A DNA stretch of 64,000 nt from Bimastos eiseni (Eukaryota; Annelida; Clitellata; Crassiclitellata; Lumbricidae), in the NCBI GenBank assembly GCA_959347315.1, contig OY365819.1:20491877-20555876 (forward strand), in the 5' to 3' direction. A model generated the notes under the pieces. The model did not search any database. It saw only the letters and a list, made by a program, of their open reading frames with translations, and had not been told where the DNA came from. Shown in pieces: positions 1-64,000 of this stretch; position 1 is the first letter of the stretch, and each line of letters opens with the position of its first letter. The position numbers and the translations under genes are program-made.

Positions 1-202
1 TTCTCCTTTGTTTGACTTTTTCCTTTTTCGTTGCTGCTCTTTGCGTTTAATGGCCCTCTTGAAGTGACGAATTATTCTACTTGCTTCGTAGCTTCTCCTT
101 GGATATTGATGGTTATTGGTGTCTTATTGGTCTTTGCATTCACCAATGTTTTTGTTTTCTCTGCGTTGATCATTTGGCCAAATCCTCTATTAGTTTTAGT
201 AG

Positions 203-292
203 GTTCAGCTTAACGACACTGTATGATAAGAAAAATCATCAACGTCGCCCTTCTCCTTCACTCAGACTAGGGTCTGGCATGCAGAGTCTTTT
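203..292 (+). repeat. Unnamed ~100-bp dispersed repeat, copy 1
   Basis: Contains ttcagcttaacgacactgt, aaaatcat and cgtcgcccttctcctt. The same ordered blocks occur at 15929, 27287 and 43645, and inverted at 20195. Family unknown. Confidence 0.7.
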
Positions 293-862
293 CACCCTCT
301 TTTATTTAACTTGGCTTGCATAAAGTTTGTCACGTTTGGTAGAACTTCGTTCAACTCTTTTTCAGATATGTTCTCGTCGACCTACAGAGCTGAAATTTTG
401 CAAACATTTCAGGCTTGCATAACAATGTAATGTGTAAAAGTTTTACAGACATAACTAAAAAATTGGGCAAATAATGGCAACAACGCCAAAAAAATATTTA
501 TCGTTTAACCGCTTGATGAGCTCCACTCCGGCAAGTTTACATCATCAACGATATGTAATCAAAAATGTCTTTAAGGAAATGGAACGATTGCGCCATCTAT
601 CAGATAAAAGGGGGTCCCGAAAAACCATGTTTTTACTTTTACTTGTTATCAGTTACAATGCAAAGCAACTGAGATTCTTTCTCTCGTCTGCTAAGGGTTT
701 CTTGTAAATACTGTGAATGTCTGCAGGTCCTGGTTTCTTTGCTGGCAGATGTCCACAGGTTCTTGCATTCTTTGTCCATCTGTTCTGCTTGTGTCTGTGT
801 GTGTCTGTGTGTGTCTGCCTGTTGTCTGTCTGTTGGTCTCTGTGTATATGTCTGACTGTATG

Positions 863-960
863 ATTGATTTGAGCGATCCACCATTTAGTGTGGAAAGTGC
901 GTGTTCGATCCTCGTCCGAGGCAGTTACTGTGTAGGGACCTTGAGCGAGTCTTTTGTGCA
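863..960 (+). mobile_element. tRNA-derived SINE, decayed fragment
   Basis: Retains gcgtgttcgatcctcgtccgag and tgtgtagggaccttgagc, matching the better copies at 13398 and 15436; the head and the 3' tail are poorly preserved. Confidence 0.65.
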
Positions 961-1134
961 TAGGTTTGCCTCATACATTTGTAGCCAAGGGACAGCCTGA
1001 AAGGAGTTCGCATTGAATGTTTTGTTCTGTAATCCCATGAGTAACTAAGATACGAAGAAACCTTGAAAAAAATAAATTGGCACTTTGACAGTGCACAGTG
1101 CATTGTATATTACTAAAGTCATGGACTTTGTAAT

Positions 1135-1401
1135 ATTACTCAGGTCATGGACTTGGTTCCACGTACTCATACCGCTACCAGGCAAAATAGAGCTTTCACA
1201 ATTGTGGGTCCCAGTGTTTGGAACAGTTTCCCATCTGACTTGCGCTCTCTCCCGTGCGACCTGTCTCGCTCTTTCTATAAACTTCTTAAGACTTTCCTTT
1301 TTGACCGCGCCTGGGTTGGGAGCGCCTCTGAATAGTTATCTTGAAGAGGCGCTACATAAATTGCATTGATTGATTGATTGATTGATTGACTGATTGATTG
1401 A
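1135..1401 (+). mobile_element. CR1/L2-like non-LTR retrotransposon 3' end
   Basis: Encodes a degraded reverse-transcriptase C-terminus (NRAFTIVGPSVWNSFPSDL, then SFYKLLKTFLFDRAW and a stop), the usual end of CR1/L2-type ORF2. It then has a 3' terminal stem gcgcctct...agaggcgc and an (ATTG)n tail, as expected of a 5'-truncated insertion. Only about 60 codons of ORF2 remain. Confidence 0.8.
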
Positions 1402-1637
1402 AATGCCTTTAAAAATAGAGCTGCAATAACAAGCATAAGTTAGTTGATTAGACTGCATGCGAGTGTAAAATCTATAAAAAGCTGCCACAAAATAATATCG
1501 CAATTAACCTAGATACAGTAAAAAAACAGAAAAGCAGACACTTCCCATGTTTTTCGCTTTGTCTGCCGGACAGAGGACTCAATAAAATAAAGGAAGACAT
1601 GTCTTGCCTTTGGCTGACGTCAGGGATCCCTAGTCAT

Positions 1638-1735
1638 GCACAATTGCTATGCAATATAATTGCACCTTCGCCATCTGTGCGTTTCTGAACTTTGTAAGAA
1701 GGGCATTATCAAAACGCACTTGCATTGTATTGTCA
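1638..1735 (+). mobile_element. tRNA-derived SINE, 3' fragment
   Basis: Contains caattgctatgcaatataat and ctgaactttgtaagaagggc, followed by cattgtattg, matching the 3' half of the SINE at 13398. Confidence 0.65.
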
Positions 1736-1867
1736 TGTATGCTTGTTGGTATTGTATATTTTGTTTATTTGTATGTATGACTGTACGTCTCGTATGTTTG
1801 TCTGAGTTGCTGGTATGCTTTATACAGTCTTGTATGTTTGTTGGCACTGATTATGAAGGGAGTCATA

Positions 1868-1990
1868 TATGTCTGTTTGTCAGTCTGTCTGTCTGTCTGT
1901 CTGTCTGTCTGTGTCTGTCAATCTGTGTGTCTGTCTTGCTCTCTCTGTCTCTGTTTGTCTGTCTGTCTCTGTCTCTCTGTCCCTATACCT
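1868..1990 (+). repeat. (TGTC)n low-complexity tract
   Basis: Runs of tgtctgtctg grading into ctctgtct. Long open frames here are artefacts of the repeat. Confidence 0.9.
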
Positions 1991-2477
1991 TTGTCTTCTT
2001 GTCATTATCTTTCTGATCTTTCAGTTTGGCCTCCTTCTGGTTTGTCCTTCGTTCTTCCATCAGTCATCTGCTCGTGTGGGTGACGTTGGCGCCATGGATG
2101 GAGCTCTGCTGCTGCTGCAGAAGTGATTTGATTTGATTAGGCTGGACGGAGGAGGGGAAGGGGGAGTCAGCAGGGGGGGACTGTCATTCTATCGGCTGCC
2201 AACCGTTTTGTAGAGCAACCGCTGATGCTAAGGCTTTCGGTCATAACTTACTTAAGAGGATTCTACATTTATTGTTTTTAGACGGCGCTATCATTGCCGA
2301 TGGTCACCATGCCAACAGTTGCTATAGTGATGTGGGAGGCTTTTGATCTGATGGGGAGAGAGGAATCGAATAGGGTTATAAAGGCGCCCTAACTCAATCC
2401 CTAGGAGGGATAGAGGAGAAAGGAGAGAGGAGCTGAACGAGAGCAACATTTGTACAGGAAGAGACAATGGGACAAAC

Positions 2478-2730
2478 GAATGGCATTACATTGAAAGGAA
2501 CAAGAAGACAGACAGAGAGAGACAGACAGACAGACAACTAGTAAGACACAAGCAGAGTGAAGGTAACAAGGAGACAGACAGAGAGAGGCACACCGACAGT
2601 CAGGGGCAATACGCAGGACTTAGAGGGACAATGGGATGAACAAGGATTCATTTGTATGAATACACTGATGGAGACAGACAACTAGTAAGACACAGGCAGA
2701 GTGAAGGTAACAAGGAGACAGACAAACAGA
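2478..2730 (+). repeat. GACA-rich tract with a 144-bp offset duplication
   Basis: The segment beginning cagacaactagtaagacaca at 2531 recurs nearly unchanged at 2675 for about 52 bp. Confidence 0.8.
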
Positions 2731-2975
2731 CTGAATGACGTATGTGTATACCTATCAATCCAAGGAACAAAAGTCTTGAAGTGTTGACCTGTTGGGTCTT
2801 TGGTTCTCTGCCTTCTGATATTGATGGACTGCATTGAGGTTGTTCTGAGGTCTACAATGATATCCCAGTTAAGGGAGGTCTTGACATGTCATCAAATTGT
2901 CCTGCATCCCAAGGCAGCTGCCCTCATCCTCTCCTCTCCACACGGCTCTTGTTTTCCAGAAACAATTGTAACCTC

Positions 2976-3108
2976 GTCATCATCTGCTATCATCATCGTC
3001 GTCGTCGTCATCATCATCATCAACATCATCGTCGTCATTATCATCACCATCATCTTCATCGTCGTCGTTGTCGTCATCATCATCATCGTCGTCGTCGTCA
3101 TCATCAAC
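2976..3108 (+). repeat. CAT/CGT trinucleotide array
   Basis: Imperfect (CAT)n/(CGT)n repeat. Confidence 0.9.
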
Positions 3109-3254
3109 TGCAACAACAGTTTATGGAAGGAGAGAATGATTGATTGACATCACATCCTCAGTTCTTTCAGCTTTTACTGTTCAATGTTTTGCCAACTGAT
3201 GTAAGCTACTCATTTAGTAATAGTATTAGTAATGATGTTTAACAGCGTTTACGC

Positions 3255-3330
3255 TCGTGCAGACAGCATCTCTGAGTAGATATTTTGAAGGGGCTCTATA
3301 AAAATGTTCGATTACATTACTTCATGTTTG
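3255..3330 (+). mobile_element. Retrotransposon 3'-end fragment
   Basis: catctctgagtagatatttt, then gaaggggctctataaaaatg: same tail as at 1320 and 18290. Confidence 0.65.
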
Positions 3331-3926
3331 AACTGAAATGATTTTGTGATGACTAAATCAACCACTGATGTGAGGATGATATCACCATCTTTGTCATCCT
3401 CCTCTTCCTCCTCATCAGCTTCGTAATCATCATGGTGGTGGTCATCATCACTTTCATTTCCTCACATAGGTGTATACAACCACTATATTAGCACCATTGG
3501 AATGTGGTGAAAGAGGTGACTGGCAGATGATTAACCTTTGACCTAATACTCAGCTCTGACCTTTGGCTCTTATTTCCAGCATTCATGGTTGACAGGTTGT
3601 TGACCAGTGGTCGCGCGGTGTTGGATGTTGTTGTCTGGCTGGTCAACGGGATCGTCAATAATTCAGTTCCTTCAAAAAATCCCTGGCTTTGCCTCTCTCT
3701 GATTGACGATGTCACCCTTGGGGGGGGGGGAGGGTGAGGTGGCAGTAGCGGGGTTTTCAGGAGAGACTAGGGTTTACCTCGCTTAGCGTGCACTTGTCTT
3801 TCTGACCCATCTGCTCAGCAGAGTCTTATTAAAGTTTCACGATTTATTAGCTTTCCTACTGTGCTGGGTCACTCAAAAAAAATAACAAGCTTTGAAGCAA
3901 CTCAACAGAGGCAGTGACAGAAATGT

Positions 3927-3966
3927 GATGATGATGATGACGACGACGACGATGATGACGATGATT
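3927..3966 (+). repeat. GAT/GAC trinucleotide repeat
   Basis: Short imperfect array. Confidence 0.85.
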
Positions 3967-4260
3967 TGAGGCGACTGAAAGCCATCAGACAATCCGTCGT
4001 GCACTCTTTCATCTGCTCTCGTGTAGGTAGACTACTGTAACTCGCTCCTCGTGGGTCCCCCAAGTCTCCCACCCTTCCCCTTCAGTCAGTTTTAAGCGCT
4101 GCCACTATAGGCTCATAATTGTAATGACTTCTTCCGACTGCCCGCATTTTCTCTTAATTGGCGGAAGTATAACACTGAATCCTGCTCCTTTTCAGGTATC
4201 TGATTTAGGATCCCTCCTCCACTTTTGGAGACTGTTCAGCATTGTCCCTTCCCTTGCGCT

Positions 4261-4449
4261 CTACTCTACTGGATTCTCTTTGACTCTCTCGTTAGGTATG
4301 CCTTCACACAATGCTGCACTCAAAAACCCAGCGTAGGGCATCAGCTTATTCAAGAGCACTGCGTCAAGTCGTCGGGTTGTCCGAAGGAGCTGGATGTCGT
4401 CTGCATACAGATGGTGGTCAAAAGAGATGCATTCTATGAGATAGTACAA
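4261..4449 (-). pseudogene. Non-LTR reverse transcriptase fragment with YADD motif
   Basis: The minus strand encodes YYLIECISFDHHLYADDIQLL. The YADD tetrad is the catalytic centre of reverse transcriptases, and the preceding short segment resembles the sequence between GPLLF and YADD in CR1/L2-type elements. Frame breaks on both sides show it is a dead fragment. A related non-coding stretch (cagggcactagtttattcac) lies at about 36675-36740. Confidence 0.7.
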
Positions 4450-4884
4450 AGGACGAAAAGTAGTTGATCCATAAAAAGAGACTTGACAGACACCGCAAGA
4501 GAGTGAGAGGGGTTGAAAACACTGGTTGCACGGAGGCTTTTACAGAGAAGTATCTGGAAGACAATTTCGACTGGAGCCAAGGCAGAGAGCATTGCCAGAG
4601 ACGCCAAACCAAGAAGATAGTCAATGAATGAAGAAGTTGTGCGCTAGGGTGTCGAAGTGTCGTCAGATCGACAGAGGCAATTAAGGGACTTGCTGGTGGC
4701 TGACGGAGTATACCAGTTTATTTTACAGAGAATCGATTGGGCTTTCTGTGAAGGTGTGTTTAGTGAAACTCGATTGGTGGTGGTTTGGCAGTCAGTATGA
4801 AGAGGGACACACCGGGCACAAATTCCACTTGGAATGGCCTACCCCTCTGCTGCAGGCTAGGCTCATGTATGGAATACACATCCT

Positions 4885-5015
4885 CTGTCTGTCTTCCTCT
4901 CTCTCCCTCCATCTCTTTCCCTCTCCCTCCCCTCTGTCTCTGTCTGTCTCTGTCTGTCTGTCTGTCTGTCTCTCTCTCCCACTCACTCACTCTCTCGTTC
5001 TCTCTGTGTCTCTTT
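4885..5015 (+). repeat. CT-rich low-complexity tract
   Basis: TCTC and TGTC runs. Confidence 0.9.
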
Positions 5016-5117
5016 CTCATTGAGCAGACGGCCTATGATGAGAATGGCGTCCTATAAATGTTTAGATACGATATGCAGCAATGGTTGTAGCGTTGATGGT
5101 GATGTTTGAGGCAAAGT

Positions 5118-5158
5118 GAGGATGCTGCTGCTGCTGCTGCTGCTGCTGATGATGAGGC
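5118..5158 (+). repeat. (CTG)n microsatellite
   Basis: About nine uninterrupted ctg units, then gatgatga. Confidence 0.9.
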
Positions 5159-5797
5159 AAAACAATTATTTCTATGCAGACGACGAATACATCTGTGATG
5201 TGGTCCTATTGATTTTCATGCCTTTCCTATTCTTGTACTTTGCCTAGATGTGCTGACCTTCCTCTTCTCAAAGAACCGTTAATGATAATAATGACCCATA
5301 GCAGCAACAGCAGCAACAACATCAGCAGCAGTACCATTATTTGTCTCTTTCTCGCAGTTGGAACCATCAAATGATGATCTTAAGATACTTGGCATTGATG
5401 ACATCCTCTGTTCAATGTGTCCGCTGTGAACACACATGGCATTCTTTCAGCCTCTGCAACTTCACTTTCCATCTCTTCTCCATCATTCCCTGGTAACTGT
5501 CACCATCCGTGATATTATGCCATTGGGAAGACGACCGCCTCTGGATCTAGCGGGTTTATTGACCCTTTAGAGTTTACCCATTTGACTCCAACAGCAGACA
5601 GGTTTTGTAAATTTAGTCATTGCATCTATTTTTGTGTCATTGTATTGGTCTTTGTGATTGATTTGTGATTGAATGGCTTCAATCAAATCATTGGACTGAC
5701 TACAGCTCAGACTCTGATTGTAAGAATCTGCAGGTTTAGTTATGCTGTGAATCATTGTATGAATTAGTATTTACATGTGTTGGTTGGATTTAAATAT

Positions 5798-5828
5798 ACA
5801 GACAGACAGACAGACAGACAGACAGACG
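5798..5828 (+). repeat. (CAGA)n microsatellite
   Basis: About seven units. Confidence 0.9.
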
Positions 5829-6088
5829 ACAGTGTCTGTCTAGACAGAGACAGACAGGCACAGAGAGATATCAAAAGTGAGATAGGCATAGACAGAGAGA
5901 CAAACAGAAGGGGTTTGGTTTGTGGGAGAAGTCTTTTGGAAACAGCTAGTAATTGATGTTGTATATTGACGGTCAGTGTGTAATTATTTTCTTCATGTTC
6001 CACTTGACTTTGCTTTCCTTTCGGGTTCTCTGACAGATTGCAATTGTTATGGCAGCCTTCTGCTAGACTGAACATCTTCTGTCTGTCA

Positions 6089-6092
<4 letters not shown>

Positions 6093-6145
<53 letters not shown>

Positions 6146-6146
6146 T
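6093..6146 (+). repeat. (TG)n microsatellite
   Basis: About 26 consecutive TG units. Confidence 0.95.
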
Positions 6147-8644
6147 GTGCCTCTCTCTTTGTCAAGAATAGAAATCCGGAAATTGCATCAATTGTGTCTG
6201 TCAATCACAGATGTTCCTCTGATTTACACAATAGCCATGGTATACCCGGATGGATGACCCAAGGTTGATTGTCCGATGAGCTTCAAACTCCTGAGGCTCA
6301 GTGACCCTACTGACCTGACCTAACTGTGTTAGCCAATTCTGTGGCTAGTTATTTGCTACTGTGCTCTTCACAGTGTAATTGACCTCTGCCCAGACCTTAT
6401 TATAGGCACTTCTCACTTTTCTGTAAAATTTGAATTTGGTTGTATTGTTGTAGTTAAACAATGGCTTGAAACAATCCTTTCATTATGATTCAAATGACTT
6501 GTAATATTTGTGAAACTGTAGTTATCAGGTGAAATTCGTGATGTTGAATAAATTAAGGGGGTAGCTAATTGAAAATTAAAACTAATTTGTGAGATAGACA
6601 TAGTATGTTTAGTGAATTGTATCTCACTTAGGCAGATGATATCATACCTTAGAATAATTGTGGATAGAAGAGCAATTTTAGTTGAAGTTAAAATGAACTA
6701 ACTGCAGTGACATGTGAGCTAATATTGATTGCCAAGGATTTTTTGCTACCCCTATTCATTTGTGTTAATTTTTATGTCATTTAATTGCGGTTTGGTTCCG
6801 GGTTTGATGTGAATTCCCGACCTAGGACTTAACAGTCGGGTGTGCTAACGTCTACACTAACCAGTGACATGTTTAAAGTATTTGTTTATACAGTAATAAT
6901 TATCACCAGATTGCCTTTCCACTTTTAAGGGGTATTTCTCATTCATATATTTGGCAAAAACTCTGTTATCTTATCATTAGGAGTTTGTATTTATAAGTTC
7001 AAATGTTATTTCATCTTAAGCTAGAGTCCCTGGTGAACCTTTGTCCAGTTGACAAAGTAGAGTGGCTTATTGTGTTATAGGGTAAATTTTCAGGCTTGAT
7101 TAAAATAGGTCATTCAGTCAATCATGCGACCAAACATGGTAGTCATGGTAACTGGGTCAATGTGTCAGATATGCACTCTTGGTAACTGGGTCATTGGGTT
7201 TAAATAATTGGGTTACAGGGTCAATGGATGGTGCCTGACCAATGAGAAAGAGAGTCCACTAGCCGTATTGATCACTTGATTTATTTTTTTAAATGAGATG
7301 TTGTGTGAGAAACTACATTAATTTAAAGCTTCTTAGATCAGACTCAGATAATATCCCATTTTGAAAAGGAAATTATTTGCTTCTAAGCCCAGGGTCATGA
7401 ACTTCTGCCAGATGCTTAATGACGGTTTGGGTCGGGATTTATTTTGAACTTCTTTTCCAACTTACATTTTCAACAATTTCCTATTGTAAATGGATTTGTG
7501 ATGATTTTGACAATTTTGCTTTGAATTCCTCATCAAATGTATTAGATAGAACATCTCAGGTCAATTCTTTTCTGCCTAAGATTCTGTATACATTCAACCA
7601 ATGTGCGTTTGCATGTTCCTATCTTTACACTTATACTCCAGAGTCTTTTAACTACCAACAGAGATCCAGCCTCACCCAACCTCATCATATGATGCTAACC
7701 TCGAGTGAACCTTAATATAAATTGTCTGAGCACCATCCAAACTACTTGGCAGCTCCAGCAGAAAAGAGAAATAACTGCAAGAACGCATAATATTTAATAA
7801 TTTTAGAAAGAGAGATAAACTATAATTATCGAATAATATATGCTGTGATCAAATGATTGATCAAAAATGAAATGCTAGGTAGACCACACCGGCAGATACT
7901 GCATTTTTTTGTTGATTTCGTAGTTTACTTAAAAAAACACTTCTTTGCACTTCAATTTATCATCACTTTTTGTTTAGAGGTTAGTTTTGCTATCATTGTT
8001 CTAATTCTGGTTTCAAAACAAGGATCTATTTGATTAGGAATTCAAAGCAGTTCAGTTTTGAGCCGATTGGACTTCAAAACGAGTTGGATTAACTGAAAAA
8101 GATATTTTACAGTTTCGAATGATTTTATATTTTAATGACTTCGCCACCAACTGATTTACATTGTAATGGCAGACGTCTCTCGATTGGCGGTGGGTCCTTC
8201 TCTCATTTTCTTTGTCTGATCATTCTCCTGGGATTACTTTCATGAACAGAACTCATTTGCAGCCGCGCAGTTGGGGCAAAAGATCCTGTGGAGGAATTTG
8301 TTATTCATGAGATTCTCTCTCTCTCTTTGATACACGACAACGACCGTTGAAGGGGTCAGATATTATCTGAGTTTGGCTCTAATTTGCATTATTCTGCATT
8401 TGAAATGCGTTCATTGTCTTTGCCGCTTGTCAAAGCCTTTGAACCCTAGAGCCATTCAGCAATGCATGGACTGGGGTTAAGAGGGTAGCAGTGAATAGTG
8501 TAATCATTTGTGTCATTGCTAATCGCCTCCTTTCTTCTCCTGCATCTAACAGGTAGCAACTTTACGCACTATCGGTACATCCAGTACCTATCACGTAAGT
8601 AGCCAAAGTTTGAATTGACCTTTGTAACTGTTTTTTTTATATCC

Positions 8645-8818
8645 GGTCTCCTGGTTAAATGTGTAAAGTAAAGGCGCCTTGCAAGACTGCTGACAGTTAA
8701 ATTCAATTCATGTAGTAACTTGTCATCATTCGTTTATACTGCAATTGTAATCATACTGAGGCTTGTCAGTTTGAAATCAAGCAAAAATTATTATTATTAT
8801 TGCTATTATTATTATTAA
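8645..8818 (+). mobile_element. SINE-like family B, (ATT)n tail
   Basis: aaggcgccttgcaagactgc, acttgtcatcattcgt, catactgaggcttgtcagtt and aaaattattattatt. The same blocks occur in the same order at 45640 and 58230. Confidence 0.7.
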
Positions 8819-9709
8819 CTTTTGTGGTTATGGCCAGGTTGTTTCGTTGTTTATCTGCAAATCTCCCAGACCCATGTTTTCCCCAAAGCTCAAATGATGG
8901 ATAATGATGACAAGTGTGTTGATGTCATTGATGACATCATCATGGATATGTATGTTGATGATGATGATAATAATGATAATGTAAAGATTTGCAGGATGAT
9001 GATTTAACTGACACTGTTAAGCATGATTAAGACGATGACGGTAAGGACGGTGGAAGAACATTTCATTTAAACTCCTGCGAATTTTGTCTTTTAGAAGTGT
9101 CGTGTGAACTAATTATTTTAAATCCCAAAATATATTTGCTTTTGCCATACTGATGCTAGATACAGCAATCATTCTGTCCTTAAATTGTTATTCGCAATGA
9201 ATAAATTTATTTATTAATAATAATTATAGAATTAAATTATATTACTGATGAATATGACCAATTGTGAATTAAGTAGACTACGAGGGCAGTAGTTGGTGCG
9301 AAGAACAGAGTCTTCTTCCTATAGGGTCGTTTGCCTCAGCCTCAGAGAAGTAATGACAACGTTCCATGCTATTCGAGTGTTTTGAGTTCCTGTATTGATC
9401 TACCTTGTATACGTGCTCCGATCACGCTCTGGTCAGTCGTACTGTACACCCTTGAGTTTTTTATGGGTGCAAGGTCCCCACATTTGGATCGTTTATGGGC
9501 ATTTACATGGTCTGTCTTGAGCAGAGTCGTCTTAGGGATGACGACCGTTGCCATGTTTGACTTGTGGAGCAGTCTGCTTAACACATCCCTCTTGTCCAGT
9601 TGGATCTCAATTTCAGCCTCTTCCAACCGGGTCTCAGATGTTTTCCATTTTGGATTTTTCCATTGACTGTTTACAGCTTTCCAATACTCTTATATTTTCT
9701 GTCGGCCCG

Positions 9710-9872
<163 letters not shown>

Positions 9873-9911
9873 GTCTCGTAACAACAGATTGCATTTTCAG
9901 GCCAAAGACTT

Positions 9912-10110
9912 AACCAATGAACGAAGATTTGACCAAAGAGCGAAAAGACTTTATCTAACAATGAAACTTGACCAAAGAATGAGAACTTGGCCAATGAACG
10001 ATGACTTGACCTATGAACGAAGACTTGATCAATGAACAAAGACTTGACAAATGAACGAAAACTTGACAAATGAATGAAGACTTGACCAATGAACGAAGAC
10101 TTGACCATCA
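9912..10110 (+). repeat. 19-bp minisatellite
   Basis: Imperfect repeats of aacgaagacttgaccaatg, roughly nine to ten units with drift (acttgacaaatg variants). Confidence 0.85.
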
Positions 10111-11816
10111 CCACCAGGAATGACACGCGAAGTGGAGACGGGACATGTTGTCCCTCGTTGAAAATCCCTCTCATCCAATCATTGTCCTGTGTTGGTCCGT
10201 GAATGATGCCATCGAAATCCTAATACTGAGGTCTTTCTTTCATCGCGCAAGAGCTGAACAACACCGAACGCAAACTCGCGTCCCTCCGTACGTCGTCCTT
10301 CCTCTTAAGCTGTTCTCCTAAGCTGATTAACAATAGACGACGCATCTGCGCTTAATTGTTTAATTAGCTCAGTGGACTTAGTGTCCAATGCCACCCTTTG
10401 GTCGATCGGTGCAAGGAACAGTCGATGACAGAAGCCGAGGATGCGCCGCCCCAACCAAGGCGGCCCTCTACCGGGCGGGCGGATGGACGGGTACTCGGGT
10501 GACAAGGAGAGACCGTCAGGGAGAGGCCGTCCGCGATGGAAAGTGGTCAAATCAATTGCATGTACCATCGATTGGGAGAGAACACGGAACAAAACACTTG
10601 GTGTATGCTTGATGAATTGTCTTTCTGAAACGCAAAATAATCTCCCCAAGATCAGCATTGCATCCATTAGTTAGTCAATTCAAACCACTTATTATCACTG
10701 GCGAAATTTACAGGAAGTGTCCAAGGTAGAAGGAAGCAGTTTTTCACGACATTCAAAGGGTATATACTCAACAGAGAATCGGAGAGAGACAGAGTTAACA
10801 GTTGAAGTCGAAAGATGATGTGTGATGTCAGGTTATGGTTAACTGGTTGCCTGAATAATGTTTTTATTTAAACAATCTTCCGTTGGGAAATGATTGGAGT
10901 GAGGGTTCTATGCAGGTGATGAGTGTAACAATGGAATGCTCATATTTGACGACCGCAGAACAGTTTTTACTAATCAGAAGACTCCCATTTGGAGTTCCAT
11001 TTTAATCGAGTTTTTTTGCATCAAAATCACATTCAACCAAGCTTCTTTATTTCACTGCTTTTGGTGTAGATCTGTATTCTCTTGAGGCTTTCACTTGGAT
11101 TAGATGGAGGTGGAAAAGCCAGAGAGTCTCTTCTTCGTGAGTTCCAATGTATAAAAGGATTCAGGGATCACTCATGACTTTTAACAGAACAAACAGGTCT
11201 TTGATCATTCAGAGGACACTGAGACGATTGTTAGTCCCTGGAACTGAAAGGAAATGGAGAAATATATTGCCTTCTGTTCTGGCCAACCATTTGCCTTGAA
11301 ATTGACAAACAACTAACTAGCTTGCTGTTTAACAATGGAGGCTTTGGTTTCTTAAGATTTATTTTCTCCTCTCACATCTCTCAGGTGTTTGTTATAACTA
11401 GACAGTAGACACTCAGTCTTCTTCCCAGAGTCAGGAGAACCATTAGCACAACAAGCCTTTGGCCACACTCGAAGCACCACTGAGGCCACACGCAGCTGAG
11501 CTGTTGCTCCACCTCTGTCACGTCGATGCCTCACGTCAATGGTTCAGCACAGAATGTTGTAAAGTCTATCTATGAGACATAAGCTATTTATTCCGCATCA
11601 GTTGATCACAGATGAACAATGAGGAATACATTGGCTTATACATGTTTTGACTACATTCATATCTGAACTTCATTGGACTGGATCATCTGGATTTGTGTAT
11701 TTCGTTCATTGTGGAGAGACAGAGAGAGTGAGAGGAAGATGATGGTGTGTAAATCGCTTGTTACATTAGATTGACTTTTTGCTATACGTATATATGAGGT
11801 CTTTCAATCATTGCAG

Positions 11817-63953
<52,137 letters not shown>

Positions 63954-64000
63954 GTAGATGTCACATACATACATCATCTGTAAACGTTTCTTCCATATTC

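Noticed and set aside
10305..10667. 120-codon minus-strand ORF
   Set aside because: No recognisable domain, GC-rich patch with ORFs on both strands; no support beyond length.

Overview
This 64 kb window is animal (intron-rich metazoan) genomic DNA. It carries most of the extracellular half of one gene on the + strand: a LAR-type (type IIa) receptor protein tyrosine phosphatase, the family of vertebrate PTPRF/PTPRD/PTPRS and insect Lar. I assembled 20 well supported coding exons plus one candidate 27-nt microexon between 11817 and 63953. They total 4263 nt (about 1421 codons) with the microexon, and every junction is GT-AG with matching phase. In order they encode three Ig domains, nine fibronectin type III (FN3) domains, a membrane-proximal region, a transmembrane helix and the start of the cytoplasmic juxtamembrane segment with the family-typical DPVEMRRL..QTPG motif. 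The signal-peptide exon was not found and the tandem phosphatase domains lie beyond the 3' end, so the gene is partial at both ends.

Layout: 1-11.8 kb has no exon I can recognise and is full of simple repeats and transposon remnants. 11.8-30.5 kb holds Ig1, Ig2 (two exons) and Ig3, separated by introns up to about 10.6 kb. 32.4-46.97 kb holds FN1, the candidate microexon and FN2 (two exons), with a roughly 12 kb repeat-packed intron. 48.5-59.3 kb is denser and holds FN3 to FN9. 60.4-64 kb holds the membrane-proximal exons, the transmembrane exon and the first cytoplasmic exon.

The introns contain several dispersed repeat families: a tRNA-derived SINE (about ten copies), a second SINE-like family with (ATT)n tails, 3' ends of CR1/L2-like non-LTR retrotransposons with a terminal gcgcctc/gaggcgc stem, an unnamed conserved ~100-bp repeat, an 845-bp non-autonomous hAT element with a perfect 8-bp target duplication, and a small MITE. 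They also contain many tandem repeats: (TGCC)n, (ATCT)n, GAT/CAT arrays and 15-, 19-, 22-, 45-, 47-, 51-, 54- and 56-bp minisatellites. Nine FN3 domains and this repeat mix suggest a marine invertebrate, possibly an echinoderm or other invertebrate deuterostome. That placement is inference.

The LAR protein is expected to be a cell-surface receptor for heparan-sulfate and chondroitin-sulfate proteoglycans and synaptic or axon-guidance ligands, signalling through phosphatase domains outside this window. I found no second protein-coding gene, no structured RNA gene other than tRNA-like SINE heads, and no convincing new biological system. The most interesting points are the candidate RAKR-containing microexon, a cysteine pair in FN1, a missing Tyr in Ig1, the absence of the usual polybasic cleavage site, and a splice acceptor that abuts a retrotransposon tail.
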